In this document: in pieces, positions 1-10,284 of the stretch | How the letters are laid out: each line of letters opens with the position of its first letter | Position numbering within the stretch: the stretch's first letter is position 1 | Origin: Rufibacter tibetensis | GTDB lineage: Bacteria; Bacteroidota; Bacteroidia; Cytophagales; Hymenobacteraceae | DNA: 64,000 bases | NCBI RefSeq assembly: GCF_001310085.1 | Contig: NZ_CP012643.1 | Span: 589,001-653,000, forward strand | Direction: 5' to 3' | The notes under the pieces: model-generated | The model's database searches: none | What the model saw: only the letters and a program-made list of their open reading frames with translations | Told to the model about the DNA's origin: nothing | Program-made: the position numbers and the translations under genes

Positions 1-2079
1 GACGCCGGGCACTACGGAGGCCAGTTGCTGCATCTTGGTGAAGTTGCCGATCATGCGGGTGCGCAGCGGAATACCGTTGGCATCGTGGTAATGCTGCAGG
101 AACTCGGCTTTCATCTTGGCCACGTCCACGCTGCTGGGGCACTCAGATTTACAGGCTTTGCAGCTCAGGCATAGGTCCATCACTTCCTTGATTTCCTTAT
201 GATCAAACTTGTTGACCTTTTCAGAATTGGTGAGGAACTGGCGCAGGATGTTGGCGCGCGCGCGGGTAGTGTCTTTTTCCTGACGGGTAGCCATGTAACT
301 GGGGCACATGGTTCCGCCGCTCACGTGCGTCTTGCGGCAATCGCCAGAGCCGGAGCATTTTTCTGCTAAGCGCAAAATTCCCTCCTGTCGAGTGAAGTCA
401 AACAGCGTCTCCACCGGAATAAGCTGCTGCGCCGGACGTTCCTCGTAGCGCAGAAACTCATTCATGGGGGGCGTGTCCACGATCTTGCCCGCGTTGTAGA
501 TGTACTTCGGGTCGAAGATCTGCTTTAACTCCTTCAACATCGCATACACCTCCTGCCCTAGCGCCTGCGGAATAAACTCGCCACGTAAGCGGCCATCACC
601 GTGCTCGCCGCTAAGCGAGCCGTTGTACTTCTTAACCAGCGTGGTGGTTTCGGCCAACACTTCCCGGAAAACCCGCTTGCCCTCGTCGGTCTTGAGGTTG
701 ATCATAGGCTCAATATGCAACTCTCCGGCTCCGGCGTGCGCGTAGTAGGACGCTTGTAGCTTATGTTTCTCCAGTACTTTTTGCAAATCAGCCACGTAGG
801 CAGGCAAATCCTCCGGAGACACGGCACAGTCTTCAATGAGGTTGACGGGCTGGATATCACCAGGCAGGTTTCGGATCAAACCTAAACCAGCTTTCCGGAC
901 ATCCCATACGGGTTTGGTCAAGGCACCGCGTACTACGGGGTAAGCATAGCCCAAACCCGCCGCTTTCAGATCAGCAATGAGGACTTCGGCTTTTTCAGTG
1001 ATGATGTCTTGACTATCGGCCATGAACTCCACCATAAGCAGGGCCGCCGGGTCTCCTTCAATGAAGAAACGGTTGGCGTCATAGGTGCGGTGCCCTTTGG
1101 TGAAGTCCATGATGTACTTGTCCACCAACTCAGAAGACATAGGGTGGTGCTTCAGAATGATGATGTTGGCCTCCAAAGCTTCCATCAAAGAGTTGAAATG
1201 CACGCACACCAATCCTTCTTCTTTGGGAGGCAGGGGAATCAAATTCAGTTTGGCTTCGGTCACAAAGGCCAGCGTGCCTTCAGAGCCAGCCAGGACTTTG
1301 CAAAGGTCTAAAGTCGTCTGTCCTTCCGGACCGGCACCCTCGTCTACCAAGAAGTCCAATGCGTAGCCGGTATTGCGTCTGGTAAGCGTTTTCTTGGGAT
1401 AATTCTGTTCAATGACCTTCCGGTTCACAGAATCGCTGATCAGGCCGTACATCTTCCGGTAGATCTCGCCTTCCAGGTTCTGCAGTATCAGTTTTTGCTG
1501 TAATTCCTGGTGGGTTAACGGTTTGAATTCAGCTTCTGTACCGTCGCTTAACAACACTTTAGCCGAGAGTAAATGCGTTCTGGTATCACCCCACACAATG
1601 GAGTGCAAGCCGCAGGAGTTGTTCCCGATCATGCCGCCAATCATAGCCCGGCTGGCCGTAGAAGTTTCCGGCCCGAACAGCATTCCGTACGGACGCAGCA
1701 CAGCATTCAGGTCATCCCTGATCACCCCTGGCTGTACGCGTACCCACTGTTCCTGAGCGTTTACTTCCAGCACTTGGGTGAAGTATTTAGAGATATCCAC
1801 CACCATTCCATTTCCTACTACCTGACCTGCCAAAGAAGTTCCAGCTGCCCGGGGAATGAGCGTGATCTGGTGTTGGTTCGCGAACCTGATTAGAGCTTTC
1901 AGATCTTCCTTTGTCTTGGGAATGGCTACGGCAATGGGCTTCTCCTGGTATACCGAAGCATCAGTGGCGTACACCATTTTCTGTGCCTGGTGCAAAGAAG
2001 AAGCATCATCAAAAAACAATTCACCCGTTAGCGAGGTTTCAAGTTCTGCGAAAGCGGTAGTAGAGGGGGCGGAAGTCAT
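1..2079 (-). CDS. FAD-linked oxidase / Fe-S protein (D-lactate or glycolate dehydrogenase-like), C-terminus cut by window edge
   Basis: The minus-strand frame is open from an ATG at 2079 to the window edge, giving about 693 residues with no stop. The N-terminal part is an FAD_binding_4 domain (PRAAGTSLAG, then IGGMIGNNSCG). An FAD-oxidase C-terminal domain follows, with SGEHGDGR and the YNAGKIVDT end. After it come cysteine motifs of a ferredoxin-like module (CSGSGDCR, CLSCKACKSECP near residue 630). This GlcD-plus-GlpC fusion layout belongs to large membrane-associated 2-hydroxyacid dehydrogenases that pass electrons to quinone. Full-length relatives are near 950-1000 residues, so the CCG-type C-terminus should lie to the left of the window. 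The substrate (D-lactate, glycolate or D-2-hydroxyglutarate) cannot be told from sequence alone. Confidence 0.9.
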   Translation of the reverse strand, partial: MTSAPSTTAFAELETSLTGELFFDDASSLHQAQKMVYATDASVYQEKPIAVAIPKTKEDLKALIRFANQHQITLIPRAAGTSLAGQVVGNGMVVDISKYFTQVLEVNAQEQWVRVQPGVIRDDLNAVLRPYGMLFGPETSTASRAMIGGMIGNNSCGLHSIVWGDTRTHLLSAKVLLSDGTEAEFKPLTHQELQQKLILQNLEGEIYRKMYGLISDSVNRKVIEQNYPKKTLTRRNTGYALDFLVDEGAGPEGQTTLDLCKVLAGSEGTLAFVTEAKLNLIPLPPKEEGLVCVHFNSLMEALEANIIILKHHPMSSELVDKYIMDFTKGHRTYDANRFFIEGDPAALLMVEFMADSQDIITEKAEVLIADLKAAGLGYAYPVVRGALTKPVWDVRKAGLGLIRNLPGDIQPVNLIEDCAVSPEDLPAYVADLQKVLEKHKLQASYYAHAGAGELHIEPMINLKTDEGKRVFREVLAETTTLVKKYNGSLSGEHGDGRLRGEFIPQALGQEVYAMLKELKQIFDPKYIYNAGKIVDTPPMNEFLRYEERPAQQLIPVETLFDFTRQEGILRLAEKCSGSGDCRKTHVSGGTMCPSYMATRQEKDTTRARANILRQFLTNSEKVNKFDHKEIKEVMDLCLSCKACKSECPSSVDVAKMKAEFLQHYHDANGIPLRTRMIGNFTKMQQLASVVPGV

Positions 2080-2099
2080 AATTAAATTAGATAGATAGG

Positions 2100-2107
2100 C
2101 AAAGATA
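2100..2107 (-). promoter_or_regulatory. candidate -7 box for the FAD/Fe-S oxidase
   Basis: On the minus strand the bases read TATCTTTG, an exact match to the Bacteroidetes TAnnTTTG box, about 20 bases upstream of the ATG at 2079. No TTG -33 element is visible at 17-23 bases, so this rests on the -7 box and position only. Confidence 0.4.
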
Positions 2108-2296
2108 GGAAGCTCAGGAAAGGATGTCTAACAGAACGTACCTAGTTCTTTTAGGAGAACAGGTACTTTGCAAAAGCAGGTGCATGGCTTTAAGGAGATT
2201 GTCTTTCCAAGCTCTCCGGTGTTCCTTCTGTTTAGAACCTACTTTCCATTAAACTACCCTGAAACGCAATTTGATAGTCCCGTTCAGGAAGCACCC

Positions 2297-3463
2297 CTAC
2301 ACCTTGAATTTGATGCGGCAGGCCGAGTTAAGTTTATACACCACCTGTCCGGTTTTAGGATTGAGGAGCGTAATCTTTCCCTGCTCTTTCAGCTTTTCAA
2401 TTGCGGTTTGGTAATTGGCTTTGCTGTACGGTTTGCCCACGTTGTGCTTTTCGTAGATTTTTTCCAGCATCATGCTGTTGTAGAGAGACGCGTTTTGCAC
2501 CAGGTCATCAATTAGGTTTACCAGGGAGTGCTCCAAGTACTTGGAGTACTCCGGCACCAGTAAACGGACCGTTTTCAAGTTTGCACCGAACACCGGAACG
2601 CCGTCTTCCTGTACCTCGCAAAATGGTAACAGCAACTCCTTGAATTTAGTATGGCCTACATCATTTCGGGAGACAAACCATACATGATGGCTGCTCTGGT
2701 CTTTGCCGGGCAAATTAATTCTGAACCTGGAAGAAGAAAGGCCTTTCTCGGTTAGGCTCTCGGCAAAGGCTTTCAAAGCGTAAGCTTCTTTTTTAGCAGA
2801 ACTGGTGACTTTCGAAAAAAAGCTGAGCACGTCAGGAAGTCTGTCGCCAAGTAATATCTGAAGACAATTGGGAGCTTTCTGGTTGGTAAGGTGCGCAGCC
2901 ATGCGCTTGTAATCAAACACCAGGAAAAGATCTGTTTTGTCTTGCGTAAGAGACCGAGCCCATAGTTCCTGGGAGAATTTATTTCCGAACGGATCTACGA
3001 ATACCAAGGCTGCCGTAGCGTTCTGCTCTTGTTCTTGGAGCAGGTCAAAGTTTTCTGGAAGGTGAAGGAACAGCGGCTTTTGGTGGAGCTCAGGGTAAAA
3101 GGGAAGCGCTTCTGCTAGCTCAGGAAGCATGGTAGCCAGGGCTTTGTTTCCCTCATAAAGGAAAGGCTGCACCACTTTGTTCAGGTCCTGGCGACCACCA
3201 GTGCGGGCATATATGCTTTTCAGCACCTTGAAAGAAACCGGCATCTCCCCTTCCTCCGGCAAGCTTAAACCGGCACTGGCATCCACGTACAATACCTTCT
3301 CCACCGGCTCTTGTCTGGCGAAAAGCGTCTCACACCACACAGGAAAGAACTTAAGAAAGATCTCCTCCTTTAGCTCGGCAGTGCTTCTTTTCTGCTTGAA
3401 GAAATCTTTAGGATCGGTAACGGTCACTATTTCTTGTATCCTTTTTTCCACTGATTGATGCAT
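2297..3463 (-). CDS. three-Cys-motif partner protein TcmP-like
   Basis: About 388 residues from the ATG at 3463; a GTG at 3487 in the same frame would add eight residues. The order of features matches the TcmP family: an N-terminal EIFLKFFPVW...YVDASAG segment (usually YVDxFAGPG), a central AALVFVDPFGN motif, a HHVWFVSRNDVGHTKFKE segment (usually xYLxFAxxHPLGxKxMK), and a C-terminal winged-helix-like stretch ending in KLKEQGKITLLNPKTG. TcmP proteins are named for co-occurrence with a three-Cys radical-SAM-like partner (DUF5131 family). No such partner is in the window. The fold resembles a Rossmann methyltransferase, but the glycine-rich first motif is degenerate (DASAG). Biochemical role unknown. 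Confidence 0.7.
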   Translation of the reverse strand: MHQSVEKRIQEIVTVTDPKDFFKQKRSTAELKEEIFLKFFPVWCETLFARQEPVEKVLYVDASAGLSLPEEGEMPVSFKVLKSIYARTGGRQDLNKVVQPFLYEGNKALATMLPELAEALPFYPELHQKPLFLHLPENFDLLQEQEQNATAALVFVDPFGNKFSQELWARSLTQDKTDLFLVFDYKRMAAHLTNQKAPNCLQILLGDRLPDVLSFFSKVTSSAKKEAYALKAFAESLTEKGLSSSRFRINLPGKDQSSHHVWFVSRNDVGHTKFKELLLPFCEVQEDGVPVFGANLKTVRLLVPEYSKYLEHSLVNLIDDLVQNASLYNSMMLEKIYEKHNVGKPYSKANYQTAIEKLKEQGKITLLNPKTGQVVYKLNSACRIKFKV

Positions 3464-3540
3464 ACGCAGAGAGCACACACGCAGCACTCTCTTAGGGCAA
3501 TTTCCTGAACTTTCCCTTTTTGTTTGAGAAAATCGGGCTA

Positions 3541-3548
3541 CAAATTTA
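3541..3548 (-). promoter_or_regulatory. candidate -7 box for the TcmP-like gene
   Basis: Minus strand reads TAAATTTG, an exact TAnnTTTG match 78 bases upstream of the ATG at 3463. No -33 TTG was found at the usual distance. Confidence 0.35.
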
Positions 3549-4126
3549 CTCCTATTCTTGGTAGGAATAAGGAGAACTTTGCTAAAAACATTCGCAAAGA
3601 AGAGAACATTTTAGTCCTGGTAAATCCTTTACCAAACTGAGCTTAATCAATTACAGGCGTTAGTATCATTCAGTTCACCCTGTTGCGGTTGAGCCATAAG
3701 TTGAATGCCTATTAGCAGGAACTCTGGCATGCCCCAATCAAACGACCATTGAACCTTGAAGAAAACTTAATTTTGATTCTTTAATTAGAAAATCAAACTA
3801 AAAATAAATGTTAGATTATTTATATTTGATAAAATCAACATTCAAAATTATAGAATAGAAATATTTTACCTTCTTAATTTAAAATACTTTCTTATCTTCC
3901 TTTAAACAAAATTTTTAGCATTCATTAACAACAAATTTTTAGATTATTTTAACACCGACATTTTTGTTGTTTTTATTTTCTTTAGATTTGATATCAAATT
4001 ATTCTAATTAGTTTTATTCACTTCTAAACCACCTTGCAGACTTAAAATAGGAAGGCAACCGCACTTCCTATTTACTTAAGATTATTAGAAGATGATGTTG
4101 TAGAGGATTTGTTTTAAGAATACTGT
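3549..4126. other. AT-rich intergenic region between divergent genes
   Basis: No coding frame is supported here. The stretch from about 3770 to 4020 is very AT-rich compared with its surroundings. It carries two plus-strand TAnnTTTG boxes, TATATTTG near 3819 and TAGATTTG at 3983-3990, the latter listed separately as a promoter candidate for the giant kinase. Confidence 0.6.
3963..3990 (+). promoter_or_regulatory. candidate promoter of the giant hybrid kinase operon
   Basis: TAGATTTG at 3983-3990 matches the Bacteroidetes -7 consensus. A TTTG at 3963-3966 lies 16 bases upstream, one short of the usual 17-23 spacing. A start near 3997 would give a leader of about 130 bases before the ATG at 4127. 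Confidence 0.35.
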
Positions 4127-7100
4127 ATGCCAGACACTTACCGAGCGCTCAACAAAATTAAAAACTTCAAAAGATTATTAACCGGCTTATTGTCCGGACT
4201 TATCTTTTCAGGTATTCTCATTTACGGAGCTTACTATAACCTGAATCGTGAAAAAGAGATCTCTCAATGGACACTACATGCGCAGGAAGAGATTTATCAA
4301 ATTGAAAGAACCATCTCCCTGGTCAAAGATTTTGAAACCGGATCTCGGGGTGTCCTACTTACCAATAAAGACGAGTACGAACAACCACTGAAGGAGGCCT
4401 CCAAGAACTTAAGCAAGGTACTTGCTCATCTAAAGAAATTAAGTTCAGATGATCTTATTCAAAAAAGTCATTATGACTCCTTATTCTTTTACCTGAATCA
4501 AAAAGTTGCTTTTTCTACGTCAGTAATCCGGTTGCGCCAGGAACAGGGCCCTAAAATAGCGTTGCAGCTATTCCAGACCAATGAAGGTTTGGAATACATG
4601 GATAAGATCCGCCACTTTGCTGATCTCATGCTCCTTCATGAGAAAGACGTTCTGGAACAAAGAAAAATGGAGAGTGAAAAGGCAAGCTCTTTAACAAACT
4701 TAATCCTTTCCTGTAGCCTACTTTTTTTTGTGTTATTGCTAATGTACATGGTATACAAAGGCTGGAAACAGGAAAATGAAAAAGAGAAAGCTGTACAAAA
4801 ACTAAAAGAAAGGGAGGAACACTTCCGCGCTCTTATAGAGAACAACAGCGAGGCAATAGTCCTGAAGGATATAAAAGAGAGTATCATCTATTGGAGCCCG
4901 GGTGCCGAAAAGATTCTAGGCTGGACCGCAGAAGAAGCAGCTCAACCTGGGTTTTCCACCCTAGTTCACCCTGAAGACAGAAAAAGAATTCAATTACAAA
5001 AAGAACAGATAGCCGCTAATCCCAGCTTACCTGTTAAAGGGACTCAAAGAGTCTTACATAAAAATGGCCACTATGTTTGGATAGAAGGGGAAACTATGAA
5101 CCTCCTCCACCAGTCAAGTGTCCATGCGATCGTTTCCAATTTCAAGGATGTTTCTGACCGTGTGGCCGCCGACTTGAAAGTTCAGGAAGCCCACGCCTTA
5201 CTAGAAAAGTCTGTCAGCAACTTGAACCAGATCATGGACTCCTCTATAGATGTGATTTGTACCATTGATGCACTAGGGCGGTTTGCGCAGGTGAGTGCTG
5301 CATCGGCTGCGGTTTGGGGGTATCCCCATGAAGAACTCACGGGCAAGGCCTTCATGGATTTTGTTTCTGATCAGGACAAAGAGTTAACCAAAGTAGTGGC
5401 CATATCCATTATGGCCGGCAATCCGGTAACCACCTTTGAAAACTATTACGTTCGACCAGATGGCAGTTTAGTACCTGTGCTCTGGTCAGCTCAATGGAGT
5501 GAAAAGGATCAACTCATGTATTGCATCGCTAAAGATGCCACGGAGAAAAAAAAGCTTGAGAAGGCTTTCCACCTGGAGCAACAGCGGTTCAATGATTTGT
5601 TCATGCAGGCACCTTCCGCTATTTGCGTTTTGAAAGGTGCTGACCATAGGTTTGTCTCTTCTAATCCTCTATATAATCAACTTGTTGGAAGTAACCGCAT
5701 AATATTGGGAAGAACAGCACAACAGGCATTCCCAGAACTAATAGATCAAGGTTTCCTAACATTATTAGATCAAGTTTATACTTCAGGTGAACCATTCATT
5801 GGCAAAGAACAATTAATACAGCTCGACAAGGAAGGAAACGGCAACTTAACAGACATTTATGCCAACGTGGTGTACCAGGCGTACACTAATAGCTTAGGCG
5901 AAGTGGAGGGAATATACTTTTTTGGGGTAGATGTAACTGAGCAGGTTCTGGCCAAGAAGAAGGTGGAAGAAAGCGAGGGGAACTTCCGCAAACTTATTGA
6001 GGATCTTCCGGCTGCGGTGTACACCTGTACGACAGACGGGCAAATCAAGCTTTTCAACAGGGCAGCGGTTGAGTTGTGGGGTCGTGAACCAGAGACAGAA
6101 AAGGATCTTTGGTGTGGTTCCTGGAAAACCTATGACTGTAATGGGCATTCCCTGGCCTTGGAAGATTCCCCTATGGCCGCCACCCTTAAACATGAGAAAC
6201 CGGCACTTGACCAAGAAATCATCATTGAACGTCCAAATGGGGAACGCCGGTATGTTAAACCTCATCCTGTACTAAGCTACAATGCAGCGGGAGATTTGAT
6301 TGGAGGAATAAATATTCTTACAGACATAACAGAAAGCAAAAACGCTTCTGAACAAATACGCCGCAGTGAGACAGCTCTTGCCGAGGCACAACGTATTGCC
6401 AAAATAGGGTCTTGGAGTATGGATTTGCTTACGCAGGACCTCTCCTGCTCTAAAGAACTCTATAAAGTTTTTGACACCGATAAAGAACAGTTTACAGGTA
6501 CTTTCACTTCATTCCTTGCATTTGTGAATGAATCTGACCAAGCCAATGCGTGGGATACTACTTATAAAGCGGCTTATGATGGAAAGCCTTTTGAAGTAGA
6601 GTACAACATTACCACAGGCAAAGGTGAAAACCGGATCATTCATGTAATAGGTAGCACTCAGGCAGATGACCAGGGAGAAGTAGTACGCCTTTTTGGGACA
6701 GCCCAGGACATTACCGAGCGGAAGGAATTTGAAAATGCCCTCCTCGCTTCAGAGGAGAAGTATAAGCTCCTCTTCTACCAGGCTCCGCTTCCTAAATGGA
6801 TCTACGACTTGGAAACTTTACGGATTCTGGATGTAAATGAAAGTGCCATCATGCACTATGGCTATAGCCGGGAAGAGTTTCTCCAGCTAACCGCCCAAGA
6901 CCTTCGCCCGGAAGAGGATGTACCAGCCTTACTTAACTCCTTACTGAATGAAGAAACCGGAAAGGGAGTATACCGCTTGGGGTTATGGAATCACCTAAAG
7001 AAAGATGGCACGCTTATAAAGGTGGAAATTTCTGCCCATGCCCTGGATTATGAGAACCGCAATTGCCTGTTGGTGGAAGCCAATGACGTCACAGAAAAAG

Positions 7101-10100
7101 TAAAAGCAGAACAGGCGGTTAAGGAAAGCAATAATAGATGGGAAATGCTTTCTAAAGTTACCTTTGATGCAATTTGGGAGTGGGATTTAAAGTCCAATGA
7201 ATTAATATGTGGAGTTAATTACAAAACACTTTTTGGGCAAAATCTAAGCGATAACAAAGAAGATTATCAAGCCTGGGATTTTTACCTCCATCCAGATGAC
7301 AGACAGAGGGTAAATGAAAGCTTGAAAGCATTCTTGAAAAGCGGTGAAAGTACTTGGCAAGAGGAATACCGCAAGTTAAATAGCAAGGGTGAGTATGCCT
7401 ACTGTACAGATAGAGCCATATTGATACGAGACGGGCACAACGAACCCGTTCGGATGATTGGAGCCCTGCGGGATGTTACGGAAAGTAAGCTAGCTGCAGA
7501 AAACCTGTTGATAGAGAAAAATTTTTCCGAGGCATTACTGGAAGCCACGCCAGATGGAATTGTTGGCTTCAATGAAAAAGGCGAAATCATTATCTTTAAC
7601 AAGAAAGCCGAAAGCTTATTTAGCTATACGCAGGAGGAAATAATTGGAGCTTCCCTGACCAAGTTGCTACCATCTGACACGCATGTCGCCCACCTTGACC
7701 GCAGAGAAAACTTCTTCTCTAACCCCACAGAAAGCCAATTACAGGCCAGTAGCCGCGAAATGATAGGAGTCCGGAAAAATGGTAGTGAATTCCCGGTAGA
7801 TGTTCGCCTTAACCTCTTACATTCTTACAAAGGCAGGATCGTAATCAGTAGTATAAGGGATATCACTCAAAGAAAACGGGCCGAGACGCAACTTAGGGAA
7901 TCTGAAAAGAATCTGAAAGCCATTTTGAGCAGCTCACAGGAAGGTATTTACTTGCTAGACACAAACTGCCAATTGGTGTTGCTGAACGAGCACGCACAAG
8001 ATATTATTCTGCGGGGGTACGGAGTTAACTGTAAACCGGGAGACCATTTTCCCTCTTTATTTGACACTGAACTCAATGGCAAGCTGGAAGTAATTTTTGA
8101 AAAAGTACTGGCTGGTGACAAATGGGAGTCAGAAAGGAACATTCCTCTACTGGAAGGTATGGCGCACTATCATTCCGTTTACTTCCCAGTAAGAGACAAA
8201 GAAGGTAACATAATAGGCATCTGCTGCTCTTCTAAGGACATTACAGAGAAAAAGAAAATTGAAGAAGCGATAAAAGTTGCCCAGGCTGAAAAAGAAGAAT
8301 ACCAATATAGGTTTAAAGCCATCCTTGACTACTCCCCACAAGCCATTCTCATCAAGGACCTGGAAGGGAAATATATTTTCTCCAATAAGGCTTTCTTAAA
8401 ACTCTTTGATCTGGACCGCAACAATGAAGTAGGTCAACAATTAAAGGAAGTATTTGAAGATCAAATAACGCGGGCTGAGTTTCTGGCCAATGCGCCTGAG
8501 GTTGATTCAGATATTATTCTTACCAAAGAATGGTCTCAGCAAATCCACCTGCCTGATGGTAATATCCTAGACATGGAAATCCTTAAGTTTCCACTATATG
8601 ACCAACAGAAACGCCTATTTGGTATCTGTACCATTTGCAAAGACATCACTGAGCAAATGAAGCACCAACAGCAGTTGATAGAGGCCAGGGAAAATGCTGA
8701 GCAAGCCGAACGCCTGCAGGAACAGTTCTTGGCAAACATGAGCCATGAACTACGCACTCCTATGAACGGTATCATTGGCATGGTGAACCTGCTCCTGACA
8801 TCTTCTTCCTTACAACCTGATCAAAAAGGTCGTTTGCAGGTGATTCAACGCTCATCAGACACGCTGCTTAGCTTGATCAATGACATTCTGGACCTTTCTA
8901 AGATAAAGGCCGGCATGCTCACTATTGACAAAGTAAACTTTGATTTCAATGAGTCAATTGCTGGTACTGCTTTGTTGTTTAAAGAAAAGGCTAAGGAAAA
9001 AGGCATTAAGTTAACCGTTACTTCTAATCCATTTATACCCAGACTACTAGCTGGAGATCCACACCGCTTGAACCAGATACTTAACAATTTGCTCAGCAAT
9101 GCCATTAAATTTACAGAAAAAGGCTTTGTACGGCTTGAAGCTTCACTCCAGAGCGAAACAGAAGATCAGGTGGTGGTAGAATTTGTGGTGAGTGATTCGG
9201 GAATAGGTATGGAAGCCGCCAACTTGCTTTACATCTTTGACAACTTTGCGCAGGCCTCTACTGATATTTCTAGTAAATACGGAGGCACTGGCCTTGGCTT
9301 GGCCATAACCAAGCGGCTGGTTGAAATGCAGGGCGGAGAAATCTCTGTGGCCAGTACGAAAGGGATAGGCACTTCTTTCACCTTCCACCTTCCTTTCAGC
9401 ATCACCCAAGATACTAATATGGTAGTTAAGCCTTACTACCAAACAGCACATGTTCCTTTGAAGAAGGACTATAGTGGTAAACGGGCTTTAATTGTGGAAG
9501 ATAATGACATCAACCAGGCAGTATTGGCTTCCAGCCTAAAACAGCACCACATGGACTTGCAGATTGCTAACAACGGCCAGGAAGCCATTGACTTGTTAGA
9601 AACCGGAGAGCATTTTGACATTATCTTCATGGATTTACGCATGCCTGTCATGAACGGCTTCCAGGCTACGGCTTATATCCGACAAAAGCTTCACAAACAA
9701 GTACCTATTGTGGTATTAACCGCAAGTGTACTGCGCAATGAGCGGAACCGCTGCCTGGAAATAGGTGCCTCAGACTACATGGCTAAACCCTTTGCCATGG
9801 CTGACCTTGCCCGCACACTGGAACAATTTGTCTCAAAAGAAGAGCAAATCTCTGAACCTGCGACTGAGCCAATTATAACTACTGATACACCTTTCCTCTC
9901 ACATGCCCAACAAGGGGCCGAGTTTGATATTAGTCGCTTAATGGAACTTGAAGATCCTGAGTATATTCGTCATATTTTCACCCTCTTTACCGATAAGGTC
10001 CCCACTTATCTGCAGGAGTTAAAGAACAATTCATTAAATGGGAATTGGGAAGATTTTCTGGAGAAGACCCATAAAATAAGAGGAAGCCTTTCCTCTGTAC

Positions 10101-10276
10101 AGATTGATGAAATTTACGGTTTAATTCTTTCCATTGAAGAAAAGGTTAGAGAAGAGAAGACCCTAAGTGGACTGGAACACCAGCTTGACAAATGCCTTTC
10201 CATCTACAACCAGTTGATTCCTTCTATCTACCAGGAAGTAGAAAAACAACTCGTTCCTCTTGAAGCTGATTTATAA
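4127..10276 (+). CDS. giant hybrid sensor histidine kinase: CHASE3, ten PAS modules, HisKA/HATPase, receiver and Hpt
   Basis: 2049 residues. A membrane helix (about 17-37), a CHASE3-like extracytoplasmic segment (about 41-185, with the DFETGSRGVLLT motif) and a second helix (188-212) form the sensor. Ten PAS/PAC modules follow, at about 232-345, 364-475, 487-606, 619-738, 754-865, 879-991, 1004-1120, 1134-1250, 1262-1375 and 1395-1510; most end in a D-[IV]-T-E/S signature. The kinase core has the phospho-acceptor H1540 in SHELRTPMNG, an N box around N1658, DSGIGM at D1690 and GGTGLGLAI. The receiver (about 1785-1905) has D1792, phospho-acceptor D1836 and K1887. The C-terminal Hpt has H1982 in THKIRGS. 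It is therefore a full His-Asp-His phosphorelay in one protein, probably feeding the single receiver eight bases downstream. Ligands are unknown. Confidence 0.93.
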   Translation: MPDTYRALNKIKNFKRLLTGLLSGLIFSGILIYGAYYNLNREKEISQWTLHAQEEIYQIERTISLVKDFETGSRGVLLTNKDEYEQPLKEASKNLSKVLAHLKKLSSDDLIQKSHYDSLFFYLNQKVAFSTSVIRLRQEQGPKIALQLFQTNEGLEYMDKIRHFADLMLLHEKDVLEQRKMESEKASSLTNLILSCSLLFFVLLLMYMVYKGWKQENEKEKAVQKLKEREEHFRALIENNSEAIVLKDIKESIIYWSPGAEKILGWTAEEAAQPGFSTLVHPEDRKRIQLQKEQIAANPSLPVKGTQRVLHKNGHYVWIEGETMNLLHQSSVHAIVSNFKDVSDRVAADLKVQEAHALLEKSVSNLNQIMDSSIDVICTIDALGRFAQVSAASAAVWGYPHEELTGKAFMDFVSDQDKELTKVVAISIMAGNPVTTFENYYVRPDGSLVPVLWSAQWSEKDQLMYCIAKDATEKKKLEKAFHLEQQRFNDLFMQAPSAICVLKGADHRFVSSNPLYNQLVGSNRIILGRTAQQAFPELIDQGFLTLLDQVYTSGEPFIGKEQLIQLDKEGNGNLTDIYANVVYQAYTNSLGEVEGIYFFGVDVTEQVLAKKKVEESEGNFRKLIEDLPAAVYTCTTDGQIKLFNRAAVELWGREPETEKDLWCGSWKTYDCNGHSLALEDSPMAATLKHEKPALDQEIIIERPNGERRYVKPHPVLSYNAAGDLIGGINILTDITESKNASEQIRRSETALAEAQRIAKIGSWSMDLLTQDLSCSKELYKVFDTDKEQFTGTFTSFLAFVNESDQANAWDTTYKAAYDGKPFEVEYNITTGKGENRIIHVIGSTQADDQGEVVRLFGTAQDITERKEFENALLASEEKYKLLFYQAPLPKWIYDLETLRILDVNESAIMHYGYSREEFLQLTAQDLRPEEDVPALLNSLLNEETGKGVYRLGLWNHLKKDGTLIKVEISAHALDYENRNCLLVEANDVTEKVKAEQAVKESNNRWEMLSKVTFDAIWEWDLKSNELICGVNYKTLFGQNLSDNKEDYQAWDFYLHPDDRQRVNESLKAFLKSGESTWQEEYRKLNSKGEYAYCTDRAILIRDGHNEPVRMIGALRDVTESKLAAENLLIEKNFSEALLEATPDGIVGFNEKGEIIIFNKKAESLFSYTQEEIIGASLTKLLPSDTHVAHLDRRENFFSNPTESQLQASSREMIGVRKNGSEFPVDVRLNLLHSYKGRIVISSIRDITQRKRAETQLRESEKNLKAILSSSQEGIYLLDTNCQLVLLNEHAQDIILRGYGVNCKPGDHFPSLFDTELNGKLEVIFEKVLAGDKWESERNIPLLEGMAHYHSVYFPVRDKEGNIIGICCSSKDITEKKKIEEAIKVAQAEKEEYQYRFKAILDYSPQAILIKDLEGKYIFSNKAFLKLFDLDRNNEVGQQLKEVFEDQITRAEFLANAPEVDSDIILTKEWSQQIHLPDGNILDMEILKFPLYDQQKRLFGICTICKDITEQMKHQQQLIEARENAEQAERLQEQFLANMSHELRTPMNGIIGMVNLLLTSSSLQPDQKGRLQVIQRSSDTLLSLINDILDLSKIKAGMLTIDKVNFDFNESIAGTALLFKEKAKEKGIKLTVTSNPFIPRLLAGDPHRLNQILNNLLSNAIKFTEKGFVRLEASLQSETEDQVVVEFVVSDSGIGMEAANLLYIFDNFAQASTDISSKYGGTGLGLAITKRLVEMQGGEISVASTKGIGTSFTFHLPFSITQDTNMVVKPYYQTAHVPLKKDYSGKRALIVEDNDINQAVLASSLKQHHMDLQIANNGQEAIDLLETGEHFDIIFMDLRMPVMNGFQATAYIRQKLHKQVPIVVLTASVLRNERNRCLEIGASDYMAKPFAMADLARTLEQFVSKEEQISEPATEPIITTDTPFLSHAQQGAEFDISRLMELEDPEYIRHIFTLFTDKVPTYLQELKNNSLNGNWEDFLEKTHKIRGSLSSVQIDEIYGLILSIEEKVREEKTLSGLEHQLDKCLSIYNQLIPSIYQEVEKQLVPLEADL

Positions 10277-10284
10277 GTACCCAT

